Source of the DNA: Helicobacter sp. MIT 00-7814
GTDB lineage: Bacteria; Campylobacterota; Campylobacteria; Campylobacterales; Helicobacteraceae
Direction of reading: 5' to 3'
DNA: 49,365 nucleotides
Assembly: GCF_003364115.1 (NCBI RefSeq)
Contig: NZ_NXLL01000016.1
Location: 1 to 49,365 of the forward strand
A program made the translations under genes and the position numbers. This document shows, in pieces, positions 16,305 through 26,081 of the stretch (position 1 is its first letter; the number at the start of each line of letters is the position of its first letter). Below the pieces are notes generated by a model, which had not been told where the DNA came from, ran no database searches, and was given only the letters and a program-made list of their open reading frames with translations.

Positions 16305-17242
16305 TGTCTAAATTCAAAAACGCGCATTTTAGCACTTCTTGCGCGTTTGTTTAATAAAATCTCTTCGCTACTTGGCAAAATCGGCTTTTTGCTAGCAACC
16401 CCTAGCGCGTTGTTGTTCCCGCAAGTGCATTTCATCGCCTCTGTCGGGCAAATGCACTCTTTGCTCCATACTTTAAAAGCGTTTTTGATGATTCTATCCT
16501 CCAAAGAATGAAAGCTAATAATACAAAGCTTCGCGCCTCGTAAAAAGCCCTCATTATAGGCATTTTTTATAGAATCTAGTAGCGCGCTCAATTGTCCTAA
16601 TTCATCATTAACTTCAATCCTTAAAGCTTGAAAAGCTTGCGTGGCGGGATTTACGCCTTTTTGGCGTGAGACATACTGCGCTACAAAGGCGCTAAACTCT
16701 TCACCACTTTCAAAAGTTTCTTTATATTTTTCCCTATGCTCGACAATGGCGCGCGCAAGCTTTTTGGATTCTCTAATTTCACCATATTCAAAAAAAATGC
16801 GCTCCAACTCCAAAAGATTGTAAGTATTGAGAATCTCGCGCGCAGTGAGGCTTTGCGCGGTGTCCATACGCATATCAAGATTGCTAGATTCAAAGCTAAA
16901 GCCCCGCGATTTGTCATCTAAATGCATGGAACTTACGCCAATATCTGCCAAAATCGCGCAAATCGCGCCTTTTTGCTTGACTGAAAGCTTTTCAAACGCG
17001 CTCCCAAAGGGACTTTGCAAAATCTCTATTCGCTTAGCAAAATCACGCAGATTCTCGCTCGCAAGCTTAATCGCGTGCAAATCCCTATCAACGCCAATAA
17101 CCCTGCTTTGTGGGTAAGCTTGCAAAATCGCCTTACTATGCCCACCAAAACCAAGCGTGCAGTCAAGCACAACGCCATTTTCGCGCTCTTTTAAAAAATC
17201 AAACGCCTGCAAAACTTCATTTTTTAAAACGCTGATATGCAC
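16301..17242 (-). CDS. rsmH: 16S rRNA (cytosine-1402-N4)-methyltransferase
   Basis: The 313-residue SAM-dependent enzyme modifies C1402 in the ribosomal decoding centre. Landmarks are HISVLKNEV at the N-terminus, DCTLGFGGHSKAIL (SAM loop), GVDRDLHAIKLA, ILADIGVSSMHLDD, and ISFHSLEDRIIKNAFK near the C-terminus. I chose GTG 17242, just after the stop of the upstream flavoprotein. AGGG lies six bases before it, and it is where family homology begins. The frame extends to TTG 17287 inside the neighbour without family residues. Confidence 0.94.
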   Translation of the reverse strand: MHISVLKNEVLQAFDFLKERENGVVLDCTLGFGGHSKAILQAYPQSRVIGVDRDLHAIKLASENLRDFAKRIEILQSPFGSAFEKLSVKQKGAICAILADIGVSSMHLDDKSRGFSFESSNLDMRMDTAQSLTAREILNTYNLLELERIFFEYGEIRESKKLARAIVEHREKYKETFESGEEFSAFVAQYVSRQKGVNPATQAFQALRIEVNDELGQLSALLDSIKNAYNEGFLRGAKLCIISFHSLEDRIIKNAFKVWSKECICPTEAMKCTCGNNNALGVASKKPILPSSEEILLNKRARSAKMRVFEFRQ

Positions 17243-17250
17243 GATTCGCC

Positions 17251-20200
17251 CTATTTGCTCGTGGTTTTTTGAGAATCTCGCGCGCAAACGCTATCAAGCA
17301 AATAGATAATATGCTGCCATGGGCGGTTGGTGGCATCACTCAAGCCGATTTCACAAGTGCTTGAGCTAGAAAAACAGCGCATCGTTGGCAGTGCGTTAAA
17401 AAACTCCGCAAGTGGTTTTGTGGCTGAAATGTTAAGTTCAGGCGTGATAAAGCCCTTGTTTCCTGCAAAACCACAGCAATAAGTTTGCGTATGTTCGTAA
17501 ATTTTCCCGCTCGTGCAGGCTTTGGCAATATCTTTGATAGAGTTTGCAAAACCGCCCTTTTTCGCTGAGCAAACAGCGTAGATTCCGATATTTTCGCTTA
17601 TTGGCGTAATCTTTAATCGTGGGAGGAGATTTTGCGCGACAAACACGCTCATATCATATACGCGTAGATTCTCAAAGCCTTTAAGTCCCTTAAGCTGGGA
17701 AATCACCTCACCGCTGCACGCGCTATGGTCGCAGACAATGGGGATTGCGCCATTATGAGAATCCACAAGCAATTGTTGCAAGGTGCGCGTAAGCGGGTTA
17801 ATTTCAGGCGCTTTTTTGGTGTAATCCTTAAACGACTTGCCACAGCACATAGAATCTAGCGCGCGGGGATAAATCACATTGATTCCAGCCTTCGCGCATA
17901 GACTTTCAAAAACTTCTTGAATACTTCGCTTGTCATTTGCTTGGCGCGCGGGAGCAAAGGCGCGGTTAAGACAGCTTGAAAAATAAAGCACAGATTGTGG
18001 GGCTTTAGTTTGTGAATTTTGATTTATAGATTCTTCGCGCCCTTGTGGATTCTGCGCTGCATTTTGTGCCATATTTTGCGTTACATTTTGCCCCGCATTA
18101 AGCCTAGATTCCAAAATATAAGTATTTTTGCGTGGCATAAATTTTGGCACAATAGGCGTGCCAATCGCCCTATTTGCGCGCAGGCTCAAATTTTTAAGCA
18201 CATTTGCCCCAAGTAGCCCTGCGCTAAAATTTGCGATTCCAACGCCCCATTTTGCGACTTTCACCGCGCGGGGCATGTTGTTTGCCACACTTCCAGCAAT
18301 TTTTATTGCGATTTTAGAAGCAGCGGCATTTTTATACTGCACGGCGATTTTCGCGCTATCAATTTCAAGCGGGCAAAGCGTGGAGCACATCGAGCAAGTC
18401 GCACAAGTGCTTACGCCAAAATAGCCATATTCAGATTCTAGCAAGTCGAGTTCTTCAAGTTCTTGTGCGGTTTTCGCGCTCTTTGCTTTAAGGCGTTCTA
18501 TCTCCCTATGCACGGCGATTCTCTGGCGCGGGGTGAGCGTGATATTTTTGCTCGGACACACCTTTTCGCAGAATCCACATTCCATACACGCATTCATATA
18601 ATCCTCGATTTTTTGCGTTGGCTTGAGATTCTTAATATGAATCTGCGGGTCAGCACAAATAATCACATCTGGGTTGAAAAGATTTTTAGAATCAAAAATT
18701 TGCTTAATACGCTGGTTGAGTTTATACGCCTTTTTGCCCCATTCTTGCTCAACAAAAGGCGCCATCATTCTGCCCGTGCCATGCTCGGCTTTTGTGCTGC
18801 CTTTAAGCTCCACGACAAGTGCCACCATAGAATCCATAAAGCGCGCAAAATTTTCGCGCTCGATTTTATCATCCAATAGTGGCGTGATGATGAAATGCAC
18901 ATTCCCACTTAGCGCGTGTCCAAAGATTATGCCTTCAAAGCTAAACTCCTTAAATAGGCGCGTTATGCCCTCAATCCCTTTTGCAAAATAATCAATCTCG
19001 AAGCAAATATCCTCTGTTATCACCGTCGCGCCATCGCGCTTTGTGGAAGCAGAAATTGGCAGCAAGCCTTTTCGCACTTTCCACCATTTTGCCTGCTCAT
19101 TTGCATCAAAGCTAAAATTTAGCCCAAAAAGCGTGGGAATAAAATCTAGCTCTTTTTTAATATGCGCGATATTTTTTTTTAAGGTTTTTAGCTCATTAGA
19201 TTCTAGTTGGATTAAAATACAGCAATTACCATCACTAACATTTTTTATCTCTTCTGGCATACCTTCTAAATCCGCCACAGCTTTTAAACAGGCATAATCC
19301 ATAATCTCTGCCGCACTTACAATAGAATCATTTGCACTTAAAACCTTAATCGCCTTTGCTGCAAGTTGCAAATTTTCATAAAATAAAAGTGCGCAGGCTT
19401 TGTGATTAAAATCCGTAACGGTGAAATATTCCACGCGTGAAACAAAGCCAAGTGTGCCTTCTGCGCCTATAAAAATGTGGTTTAAAATATCTTTGATTTC
19501 AGCAAAATCACTTAGCGCATTGAGGCTATAACCGGTGGTGTTTTTTATCGCAAATTTACGATTAATCTCTTTTAAAAGCGCGCTATCACTTAGAATCTCC
19601 TCGCGCAAATCTAGGATTTGTTTTAGCATATTTTTATGTGTGCGGGTAAATTCTGCGATATTTTTAGAATCTGAAGTATCTAAGATAAAACCATCATGCA
19701 AAATCACGCGCACGGATTTTATCGTCTGATAGCTATTTTGCTTCACGCCACAGCACATTCCACTTGAATTATTTGAAAAGATTCCGCCAATGGTGGCGTT
19801 ATTAATCGTAGCTGGGTCGGGTCCTATTTTTTTCCCAAAACTTTTAAGCGCATTATTTGCCTCCACTCCTATCACGCCACAATCACACCATATAGAATCT
19901 TCGCTCGCGCTAATATTTTGCCATTTATGCACGCAGACTACAAGCACACTATCGCTACACGCCTGCCCGCAAAGGCTCGTTCCAGCTCCACGAAAAGTAA
20001 GCGGAATATTATACAAATTACTTAGCGTGATGATTTCTTGCACTTCAGATTCTGTTATGGGCTTTAAAACAAGCTTTGGGATATAGCGATAACAGGACGC
20101 ATCAATGCCATAGGCAAAGCGTTGCAAATAATTGCTAAAAACGCGGTATTGCTTTATGCCATTTATTTCATCAAATAAAAACTCGCGACATTTTTCTTCA

Positions 20201-20277
20201 AAGCTAAGATAATCGCGCATTGGCGCGTTGCTGTCGTAGTTAGAATCTATGAGGCTTGGTTGTGTGGTTTTTGACAT
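17251..20277 (-). CDS. dld: FAD and iron-sulfur D-lactate-dehydrogenase-type oxidoreductase (GlcD-GlpC fusion)
   Basis: The 1008-residue fused enzyme has an N-terminal PCMH-type FAD domain (TFRGAGTSLCGQACSDSVLV near residue 75) and the FAD-oxidase C-terminal domain (EHGTGRMMAPFVE). Two 4Fe-4S motifs follow, CMECGFCEKVCP and CATCSMCSTLCP, then two CCG cysteine-rich domains (SMCCGKSFKD and TYCCGFAGNKG). This order is that of quinone-linked 2-hydroxyacid dehydrogenases that oxidise D-lactate at the cytoplasmic membrane face. A short Gln/Asn-rich linker (NVTQNMAQNAAQN) lies between the ferredoxin and CCG parts. AAGGAGG precedes the ATG at 20277. It sits in the operon between glyS and rsmH. Substrate (D-lactate versus glycolate) is inferred from the family. 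Confidence 0.88.
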   Translation of the reverse strand: MSKTTQPSLIDSNYDSNAPMRDYLSFEEKCREFLFDEINGIKQYRVFSNYLQRFAYGIDASCYRYIPKLVLKPITESEVQEIITLSNLYNIPLTFRGAGTSLCGQACSDSVLVVCVHKWQNISASEDSIWCDCGVIGVEANNALKSFGKKIGPDPATINNATIGGIFSNNSSGMCCGVKQNSYQTIKSVRVILHDGFILDTSDSKNIAEFTRTHKNMLKQILDLREEILSDSALLKEINRKFAIKNTTGYSLNALSDFAEIKDILNHIFIGAEGTLGFVSRVEYFTVTDFNHKACALLFYENLQLAAKAIKVLSANDSIVSAAEIMDYACLKAVADLEGMPEEIKNVSDGNCCILIQLESNELKTLKKNIAHIKKELDFIPTLFGLNFSFDANEQAKWWKVRKGLLPISASTKRDGATVITEDICFEIDYFAKGIEGITRLFKEFSFEGIIFGHALSGNVHFIITPLLDDKIERENFARFMDSMVALVVELKGSTKAEHGTGRMMAPFVEQEWGKKAYKLNQRIKQIFDSKNLFNPDVIICADPQIHIKNLKPTQKIEDYMNACMECGFCEKVCPSKNITLTPRQRIAVHREIERLKAKSAKTAQELEELDLLESEYGYFGVSTCATCSMCSTLCPLEIDSAKIAVQYKNAAASKIAIKIAGSVANNMPRAVKVAKWGVGIANFSAGLLGANVLKNLSLRANRAIGTPIVPKFMPRKNTYILESRLNAGQNVTQNMAQNAAQNPQGREESINQNSQTKAPQSVLYFSSCLNRAFAPARQANDKRSIQEVFESLCAKAGINVIYPRALDSMCCGKSFKDYTKKAPEINPLTRTLQQLLVDSHNGAIPIVCDHSACSGEVISQLKGLKGFENLRVYDMSVFVAQNLLPRLKITPISENIGIYAVCSAKKGGFANSIKDIAKACTSGKIYEHTQTYCCGFAGNKGFITPELNISATKPLAEFFNALPTMRCFSSSSTCEIGLSDATNRPWQHIIYLLDSVCARDSQKTTSK

Positions 20278-20312
20278 CTTTTCCTCCTTAAGTAAGCTTT
20301 GCAAAAGCTTGA

Positions 20313-22445
20313 TTAAATGGCAATTTGTGCAATATCTCCAACGCGTAAAAACTCCCTATACACGCTAAAAACAAGCGCTTTGCGATTTGTGGCGATTTGT
20401 GGATTTTTGTCATTGATAAGGACTTTGTCAAAAAAGGATTCTAAAATATCCTTAAGCCCAAAAAGTGCGCTCACGCGTGCTTTGGTGCTTTCAAACTGCG
20501 TGCTTTGTATTTGGGTTAAAGCATTAAAAAGTTCATTTTCTTGCGGCAGGGTAAAAAGCTCTTTTTGAGGTGTTGAAAACTCTTGCGCGCTAGATTCTTT
20601 GCAAATATTTGCCACACGCTTAAAGGTGCTTAAAAGCGAGGGCTTATCGGTGCTTTCTTCAAAGACGCTATTGAGCGCATTTGCATTTGTCACAAGGCTA
20701 AGAATATCGCGCTCAAATGCGCCAGATTCATCGCGGGCATTGATACTTGCGCGGAAAATTGAAGGGTTTAATTCAAGGTGAGATTCAAGTCTTTCTAAAA
20801 AGAAATCTGTAATCTGCTCAATATTAAGATTTTCAAACCCTAGCGCGTGGCTTATATCGCGCAAATCGCTTGAAAGATTGAAAGGAAGCTTGTAGAGTAA
20901 AATTATCTTTATCACGCCCAAAGCCGCGCGTCTAAGCGCATAAGGATCTTTTGAACCGCTTGGGATCTTATTAATACTAAAAAGTGAGAGAATATTATCA
21001 AGCTTGAAAGATTGCGCGATGATGGCGCTAAAGAGATTTGAAGGAAGCGCGGAATGCTCGGAATTTGGCAAATACTGCTCGCGCAATGCTTTCACAAGCA
21101 AAATATCCTTCCCCTCACTTTGAGCGTAATAACTCCCCATAATGCCCTGCAATTCCGGGAATTCCCCAACCATTTCGCTAAGCAAATCCGCCTTTGCTAA
21201 AGTGGTAGATTCTGCCAAAAGCTCTAAAAGGCGCTCATTTGTGTAGTTTTGCGCGCTAAATTCTGACATAAGTTGCGCGCTAAATTTTTGCGCCAAAACC
21301 TGCGCGATTTTGCCCTCACGCAAGGATTTTTGCGCCAAAGTGCCTAAACCCTCGACAAAAAGCACAGATTCTAAACCTTGCGCCTTTAGCCCGCGCTTTA
21401 AGTCATTTTCATAAAAAAACATCGCGTCACTTAGGCGCGCGCGCAGGACTTTTTCATTTCCTTTCACAATAAGCGAAGTGTCCTTGCTCGTGGAGTTTGA
21501 CACCACAATAAAGCCATTAAAAAGAGAATCTTCTTTGTATAGCGCAAAATAGCGTTGATTTTCCTTCATCGAAGTGATGATAACTTCCTTTGGCAGGCGC
21601 AAAAACTCTTTTTCAAAATATCCTAGCAAACTTTGCGGATATTCAGTAATCGCCACAATCTCTTCCAAAAGCTCGCTATCAAGCTCGACATCGATATGAT
21701 GCGCGGATTTTATGCTTTCAATTTGTGAGAGAATCTGCGCTTTGCGCTCGTTTTGATCCAAAATCACGCAAGATTCTTTTAATATTTCAAAATAATGCGC
21801 GATGCTTTTTACTTCTATTGCATTGTAGCCAAAGTCCCTGTGTGGGTAAGTTTGCGCGCAAGAATTTAGCCCAAACACACACAAAGGCAGTGGCGTTTCT
21901 CCCAAAAAGGCGCAAATATTAACAATCGGGCGAATAAAGCCATTAAAATTTGACAATCTACTTGCCAAATCCCCCCAGCGCATACTTTTGCCAAAATGCA
22001 AAGTTTGCAAAAACTCATCAACCACGCCCTGCATTAGCTCCTTTGTCGCCCTGCCTTGCAAAATCTCCTTAAAATACAGCACTTCTTTGCCATCTTTGAG
22101 TGCCCTATTTACTTTGCCCTTATCCTTTGTCGGATCGAGGTTATTTTTTGTAAAAAAGCTTAGTCCCGCTTTGCTAAGGTTGCCATCATTATCATAGGCG
22201 ATATTTATAGGCGCGCCAAAAGATTCTCTAATTTCCTCATTTGAAAAAGTCGGAAAATCCTCGCAATAAAGCACAATGCGCCGAGGCGTGTAAAAAAGCT
22301 GTGTGTGTGGCGCGCTAATATTTGCATTTTGCAAGGCGTTTTGCCATTTTGTTAGAATCTGCGGAAGTTCCTTTAAAAACGGCTTAGCTGGCAGTTCTTG
22401 GGTGAGAATCTCAAGTAAAAATGTGGTGTTTGAAGCAGTTTGCAA
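20313..22445 (-). CDS. glyS: Glycyl-tRNA synthetase beta subunit
   Basis: The 710-residue subunit of the alpha2-beta2 glycyl-tRNA synthetase found in most bacteria. The start of the family is visible as FLLEILTQELPAKPF, followed by SFGAPINIAYD, ITEYPQSLLGYFEKEF and SMKENQRYFAL, and the C-terminal anticodon-binding region with INDKNPQIATNRKALV. TTG at 22445 is preceded by AAGGA at six bases. TTG 22451 in the same frame would touch that site, so it is less likely. The catalytic alpha subunit glyQ is not in this window. It heads the minus-strand gene series that runs to aroE. Confidence 0.95.
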   Translation of the reverse strand: MQTASNTTFLLEILTQELPAKPFLKELPQILTKWQNALQNANISAPHTQLFYTPRRIVLYCEDFPTFSNEEIRESFGAPINIAYDNDGNLSKAGLSFFTKNNLDPTKDKGKVNRALKDGKEVLYFKEILQGRATKELMQGVVDEFLQTLHFGKSMRWGDLASRLSNFNGFIRPIVNICAFLGETPLPLCVFGLNSCAQTYPHRDFGYNAIEVKSIAHYFEILKESCVILDQNERKAQILSQIESIKSAHHIDVELDSELLEEIVAITEYPQSLLGYFEKEFLRLPKEVIITSMKENQRYFALYKEDSLFNGFIVVSNSTSKDTSLIVKGNEKVLRARLSDAMFFYENDLKRGLKAQGLESVLFVEGLGTLAQKSLREGKIAQVLAQKFSAQLMSEFSAQNYTNERLLELLAESTTLAKADLLSEMVGEFPELQGIMGSYYAQSEGKDILLVKALREQYLPNSEHSALPSNLFSAIIAQSFKLDNILSLFSINKIPSGSKDPYALRRAALGVIKIILLYKLPFNLSSDLRDISHALGFENLNIEQITDFFLERLESHLELNPSIFRASINARDESGAFERDILSLVTNANALNSVFEESTDKPSLLSTFKRVANICKESSAQEFSTPQKELFTLPQENELFNALTQIQSTQFESTKARVSALFGLKDILESFFDKVLINDKNPQIATNRKALVFSVYREFLRVGDIAQIAI

Positions 22446-22479
22446 AAACAATCCTTTTTATAAAATTTGGCTAGAATTC

Positions 22480-22506
22480 TAACACGCAAAGCATTATAAT
22501 GTGTTA
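22480..22506. promoter_or_regulatory. Divergent overlapping -10 elements inside an inverted repeat
   Basis: The palindromic ATTATAAT at 22493-22500 supplies a TATAAT in both directions: 22495-22500 for the plus-strand gene and 22493-22498 for glyS. It lies inside the inverted repeat TAACAC (22480-22485) / GTGTTA (22501-22506). The two promoters would compete for RNA polymerase, and the flanking repeat could be an operator. Confidence 0.5.
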
Positions 22507-22557
22507 AAGGATTCTTACAAAACTCCCAAATTTTGCCTCTAAATTTAAGGATATATT

Positions 22558-23391
22558 TTGAAAAAAATTTCTTTTTTACTTCTTTTTTGCACGAGCTTGT
22601 ATGCGCTCCCTTTGCATAAGATCGAGGGTAAATGCGTGCAACCAAAGGATTTTAGCAAAGCCCAAAAACAAGTGATTTTAAAAGCTTTTAAATATGGCTT
22701 ATCAAGTGGCTATGCCTACACGATGGCAGCTATCGCGTGGAAAGAATCTTGCGCGGGCGAATATAAAGTGAATTTTGCTGATCCGAGTGCTGGGATCTAT
22801 CACGCGCATATTCCGGGCGTGCTGAAGAAAAATAATCAAAAAGATACAAGTTTTATGCGAAATATGGTGGGCGAGCTCCTCATACGCGATGATGACTACG
22901 CCTCGCAGGTGGCACTTGATGAGTTGCTGTATTGGGGCAGGGTGCGTGATTGGCATTGGCAGCAAGTGGTGAAATCCTATAACAAAGGCTTTAGCTGGGA
23001 AAAGGACAAAGAGCGCGACAAAATGGCGCAGGAATATTTTGAAGACATCGCAAAACGCGTAAAAATCCTGCAAGAATATATGCCAAAGGTGGCAAGTGCG
23101 CTCAATAAGCAGGCGCTAAAAAAGGATCATGCGATTATTTTCCTTGAAAATGCTAAGCAAAATGCGATGCTTTTGCGTCAAGTGCCGATACGAAAAAGCG
23201 GGGCAGATTCTATCATTTCCACACCCACAGCGCCCACAGCACCTAAAAATCCACCAAAAGTAACAACCTCGCCTACAACCCAAAAAAGCGCAACGCAAGC
23301 TCCCAAACCCGCCCAAACACCAGCCCAAACTAAGAATCCACAAAAAGCACTCAATCCAAACACAAAGGAATTTTTCCTTTTGCAAGAATAA
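22558..23391 (+). CDS. Periplasmic lytic-transglycosylase-like protein
   Basis: The 277-residue protein starts with TTG (AAGGA seven bases before) and has a short signal peptide (KKISFLLLFCTSLYA). The core (about residues 35-175) resembles a lysozyme-like fold, with IAWKESCAGEYKVN offering a likely catalytic Glu, and VVKSYNKGFSW resembling the AYNxG motif of lytic transglycosylases. The C-terminus (from about 215) is a Pro/Thr/Ala/Gln-rich tail. It is divergent from glyS across a shared promoter region. From memory an equivalent gene neighbours glyS in H. pylori. Enzymatic activity is inferred. Confidence 0.75.
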   Translation: MKKISFLLLFCTSLYALPLHKIEGKCVQPKDFSKAQKQVILKAFKYGLSSGYAYTMAAIAWKESCAGEYKVNFADPSAGIYHAHIPGVLKKNNQKDTSFMRNMVGELLIRDDDYASQVALDELLYWGRVRDWHWQQVVKSYNKGFSWEKDKERDKMAQEYFEDIAKRVKILQEYMPKVASALNKQALKKDHAIIFLENAKQNAMLLRQVPIRKSGADSIISTPTAPTAPKNPPKVTTSPTTQKSATQAPKPAQTPAQTKNPQKALNPNTKEFFLLQE

Positions 23392-23437
23392 GGCGCGAGA
23401 ATAAATTGTAAAAATAATTTATGAAAAATAGCGCGCC
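23392..23437. terminator. Nested hairpin between convergent genes
   Basis: GGCGCG (23392-23397) pairs with CGCGCC (23432-23437), and inside it ATAAATT (23401-23407) pairs with AATTTAT (23416-23422). It lies exactly between the stop codons of the convergent genes at 23391 and 23453, so it probably serves as a bidirectional terminator. No long T run follows. Confidence 0.45.
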
Positions 23438-23452
23438 CCACGCTTTCGCGCC

Positions 23453-25909
23453 CTATTTGATACGCAATGAATTTAGCACAACAAGAAGCGAGCTTAGGCT
23501 CATTGAAAGCGCAGCAAAAAGCGGGATAACAAGCCCAGCAAGCGCTATTGGGATAGTTAGCGCATTATACAAAATGCTTAGCCCGATATTTTGCTTGATA
23601 CATAAAAATGTGCGCTTTGCCAGCCTAAAGGCACTTTGCAGGCTTTCCAAACTATCATTTAAAATCACCACATCACTGCTTAAAAGCGCGATATCACTGC
23701 CCCCGCCCATGCTTATAGCAATGTCGCTCTTGCTAAGTGCTAGCGCGTCATTTATCCCATCGCCCGCCATCACGACAATCGAGCCTTTGCTTTTAAGATT
23801 CTCAATAAACGCGCCTTTTTGCAATGGTGAAACGCCAGCTTGATACTGCGCTATATCAAGCGCGCTCGCGCACTCTTTCACACTCTGCTCCCTATCGCCA
23901 CTTAGTAAAATCGTCTCACAGCCCTGCGCGCGCAAATAAGAAATTAGCTCCTTTGCGCCACTTTTTAGAGAATCTCTAAGCTCAAAAACCCCAACAAGTC
24001 TAGAATCTATCCCAAAGCCAAAAAGCATTCCAGAGCCAAGATTAAGCCCTTCTCGCGCGACTTTAACGCCCTCATTTTCCAAAAATTCTAAACTCCCACC
24101 AACAAGCTTTTTGCCTTTACAATGCGCTTTAATGCCTTGAGAATCCACCTGTAAAAAATCCTCTAAAACCACATTCAAGCCCTCTTTAGATTCTTCTTTT
24201 TCAGATTCTTTTTCAAGGTAATTTTTCACACCCACAGAAATGGGGTGCTTGCTTTGTGAAACAAGCGCGTACAAAAGCCTTGCATCATCTTTTCCTAATT
24301 CCCCAAAAAGCGTTTCCACCTGCGGATTCCCACAAGTGAGCGTGCCTGTTTTGTCAAACACCACGACATTTGCCTTTGCGAGAATCTCCAAAAAACTTGC
24401 CTGCTTAAAAATAATATGCTTTTTGTAAGACTGCATAATGCCAACCACACTCGCAAGTGGCGTAGCAAGCGCCAAAGCACAAGGACACGCGATAATAATC
24501 ACAGAAATAGCAATAATAAGCGCGCGCTCCACACTCACCCCACCCACAAAATGCCAGCCCAAAAAGCACAGCAACGCGATAAAAAGCACCGTGCGCGAAA
24601 AATTTTGCGAAATGCTATTTGCGAGATTTTGGATTCTAGGTTTGTGGCTTAGACTCTCCTCCACAAGGCGCATAACCTTGCTCATAAGGCTATTTTCAAA
24701 GCTTTTTTGCGCTTTGTAGAGAATCTTATGATTAAGATTGACAAAACCAGAGCTTAGCTCCTCGCCCTTATGCCTTGTAAGTGGCAAACTCTCGCCATTA
24801 ATGGCTTTTGTATCAAAAATGCCAATGTCTGAAACAAGCACGGAATCTAGCGCGATTTTTTCCCCCGGCAGTGCCAAAATCACATCGCCAATTGCCACCT
24901 CTTCGGGCTTTTTAAGGATTAGCTTTTGCTCATCGCCATTTTCACACACGCTCAAAGTTTGAGGCAAAAACGCGTGTAATTTATCCAAACTCTCCCCAGC
25001 GCCCTTCCTCGCGCGTATTTCTAAAAACTTCCCAACCAGCACAAAGGTGAGAATCATACTCACAGATTCAAAGTAAGTTTCCCCACTATGCGTGATTGCG
25101 GCATAAATAGAATAAAAAAATGTAAGTGTCGCGCCAACGCTCACTAGCAAATCCATTCCAATAAAGCCATTTTTCAGCCCAAAATACGCGCCTCGATAAA
25201 ACACAAAGCCAGAAAAAATTAGCGTCAAAAGGCACAGCGCAAAAGACGCGAGGTTTAAAATATCCTTCACCTCATCGCTCATACCCAAAAAATACCCGCT
25301 ATACTGCGCGATGGCAATCCACATAATATTCATCGTGGCAAAAAGCGCAACGATAATGCGTATGTAATATTCGCGCAAATGCGCCTTGTCGCGTGATTCT
25401 TGAAGGCTGGGATCATAGGCATAAGCGTCATAACCAATAGATCGGATAAGCGTGATAATTTGAGGCAAAGAAATCTGCGTATTATCCCAAGTGAGAAGAA
25501 GCTTGTTATTTGTGTAATTAATCGTGGCGTTTTTAATGCCTTTTTGGTTATTCAAAATCCGCTCATTGAGCCACACACACGCCGCGCAATGGATATGCTC
25601 CAAAATAAGCGAGCAAGAAAAACTTCCATCTTTATTCACGCGGATATATTTTTCCTTAAATCCTGCAGATTCAAAAAAGCCCAAATCCTTTGTGTTAGCC
25701 TCTTTTGGGGGATTAAGTGTAGTTGCGCCAAGCTTAGAATAAAAGCTTTGTAACTTTGCTTTTTGCAATAAGAAATACACGCCCTCACAGCCATTGCAGC
25801 AAAAATACAATTCCTCTGCCTCATTATTTTTTGCCTCATTTGCCACCACGACTTTTTTTAACGCGCGCTCATCATAGCTTAAATGGCAGTGGCTGCATTG
25901 TCGTTGCAC
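23453..25909 (-). CDS. ccoI: Copper-translocating P-type ATPase of the CcoI/FixI type
   Basis: The 818-residue P1B ATPase carries the N-terminal cysteine-rich domain typical of CcoI/FixI (CSHCHLS and FCCNGCEGVYFLL), then a heavy-metal domain with HIHCAACVWLN. Membrane helices follow with the CPCALALATP ion site, the phosphorylation motif VFDKTGTLTCGNP and the hinge AGDGINDALALSKSD. CcoI-type pumps deliver copper for assembly of the cbb3-type terminal oxidase rather than for bulk copper resistance. GTG at 25909 has AAAGGA eight bases upstream, and a TATAAT lies at 25952-25957. The oxidase genes are not in this window. It is divergent from luxS. Confidence 0.92.
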   Translation of the reverse strand: MQRQCSHCHLSYDERALKKVVVANEAKNNEAEELYFCCNGCEGVYFLLQKAKLQSFYSKLGATTLNPPKEANTKDLGFFESAGFKEKYIRVNKDGSFSCSLILEHIHCAACVWLNERILNNQKGIKNATINYTNNKLLLTWDNTQISLPQIITLIRSIGYDAYAYDPSLQESRDKAHLREYYIRIIVALFATMNIMWIAIAQYSGYFLGMSDEVKDILNLASFALCLLTLIFSGFVFYRGAYFGLKNGFIGMDLLVSVGATLTFFYSIYAAITHSGETYFESVSMILTFVLVGKFLEIRARKGAGESLDKLHAFLPQTLSVCENGDEQKLILKKPEEVAIGDVILALPGEKIALDSVLVSDIGIFDTKAINGESLPLTRHKGEELSSGFVNLNHKILYKAQKSFENSLMSKVMRLVEESLSHKPRIQNLANSISQNFSRTVLFIALLCFLGWHFVGGVSVERALIIAISVIIIACPCALALATPLASVVGIMQSYKKHIIFKQASFLEILAKANVVVFDKTGTLTCGNPQVETLFGELGKDDARLLYALVSQSKHPISVGVKNYLEKESEKEESKEGLNVVLEDFLQVDSQGIKAHCKGKKLVGGSLEFLENEGVKVAREGLNLGSGMLFGFGIDSRLVGVFELRDSLKSGAKELISYLRAQGCETILLSGDREQSVKECASALDIAQYQAGVSPLQKGAFIENLKSKGSIVVMAGDGINDALALSKSDIAISMGGGSDIALLSSDVVILNDSLESLQSAFRLAKRTFLCIKQNIGLSILYNALTIPIALAGLVIPLFAALSMSLSSLLVVLNSLRIK

Positions 25910-25951
25910 GGCTAAAATCCTTTAATCCTTGGCGTGATAAATAATAGCGGT

Positions 25952-25957
25952 ATTATA
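25952..25957 (-). promoter_or_regulatory. -10 element for ccoI
   Basis: The minus strand reads AGTTATAATACC, with TATAAT about 42 bases before the GTG start of ccoI. It is one half of the divergent ccoI/luxS intergenic region. Confidence 0.5.
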
Positions 25958-26042
25958 ACTTGAAAGCACCGCAGAATCTAAAAAAATAACCAATGGAGAG
26001 AATCTTACAGATCTAGTAACCAATTTTGTAACAAAAAACTGC

Positions 26043-26048
26043 TAAAAT
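26043..26048 (+). promoter_or_regulatory. -10 element for luxS
   Basis: The sequence AACTGCTAAAATGCG contains an extended -10-like TG-C-TAAAAT. Transcription would start near 26055 and give a leader of about 27 bases with AAGGAG before the luxS ATG. Confidence 0.5.
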
Positions 26049-26081
26049 GCGCGCTTTGATTACAAAATACAAGGAGAAAAA

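Noticed and set aside
22911-22930. Sigma-54-like TGGCAC...TTGC in the lytic-transglycosylase-like gene
   Set aside because: The GG to GC distance is thirteen rather than ten bases and it lies inside coding sequence.
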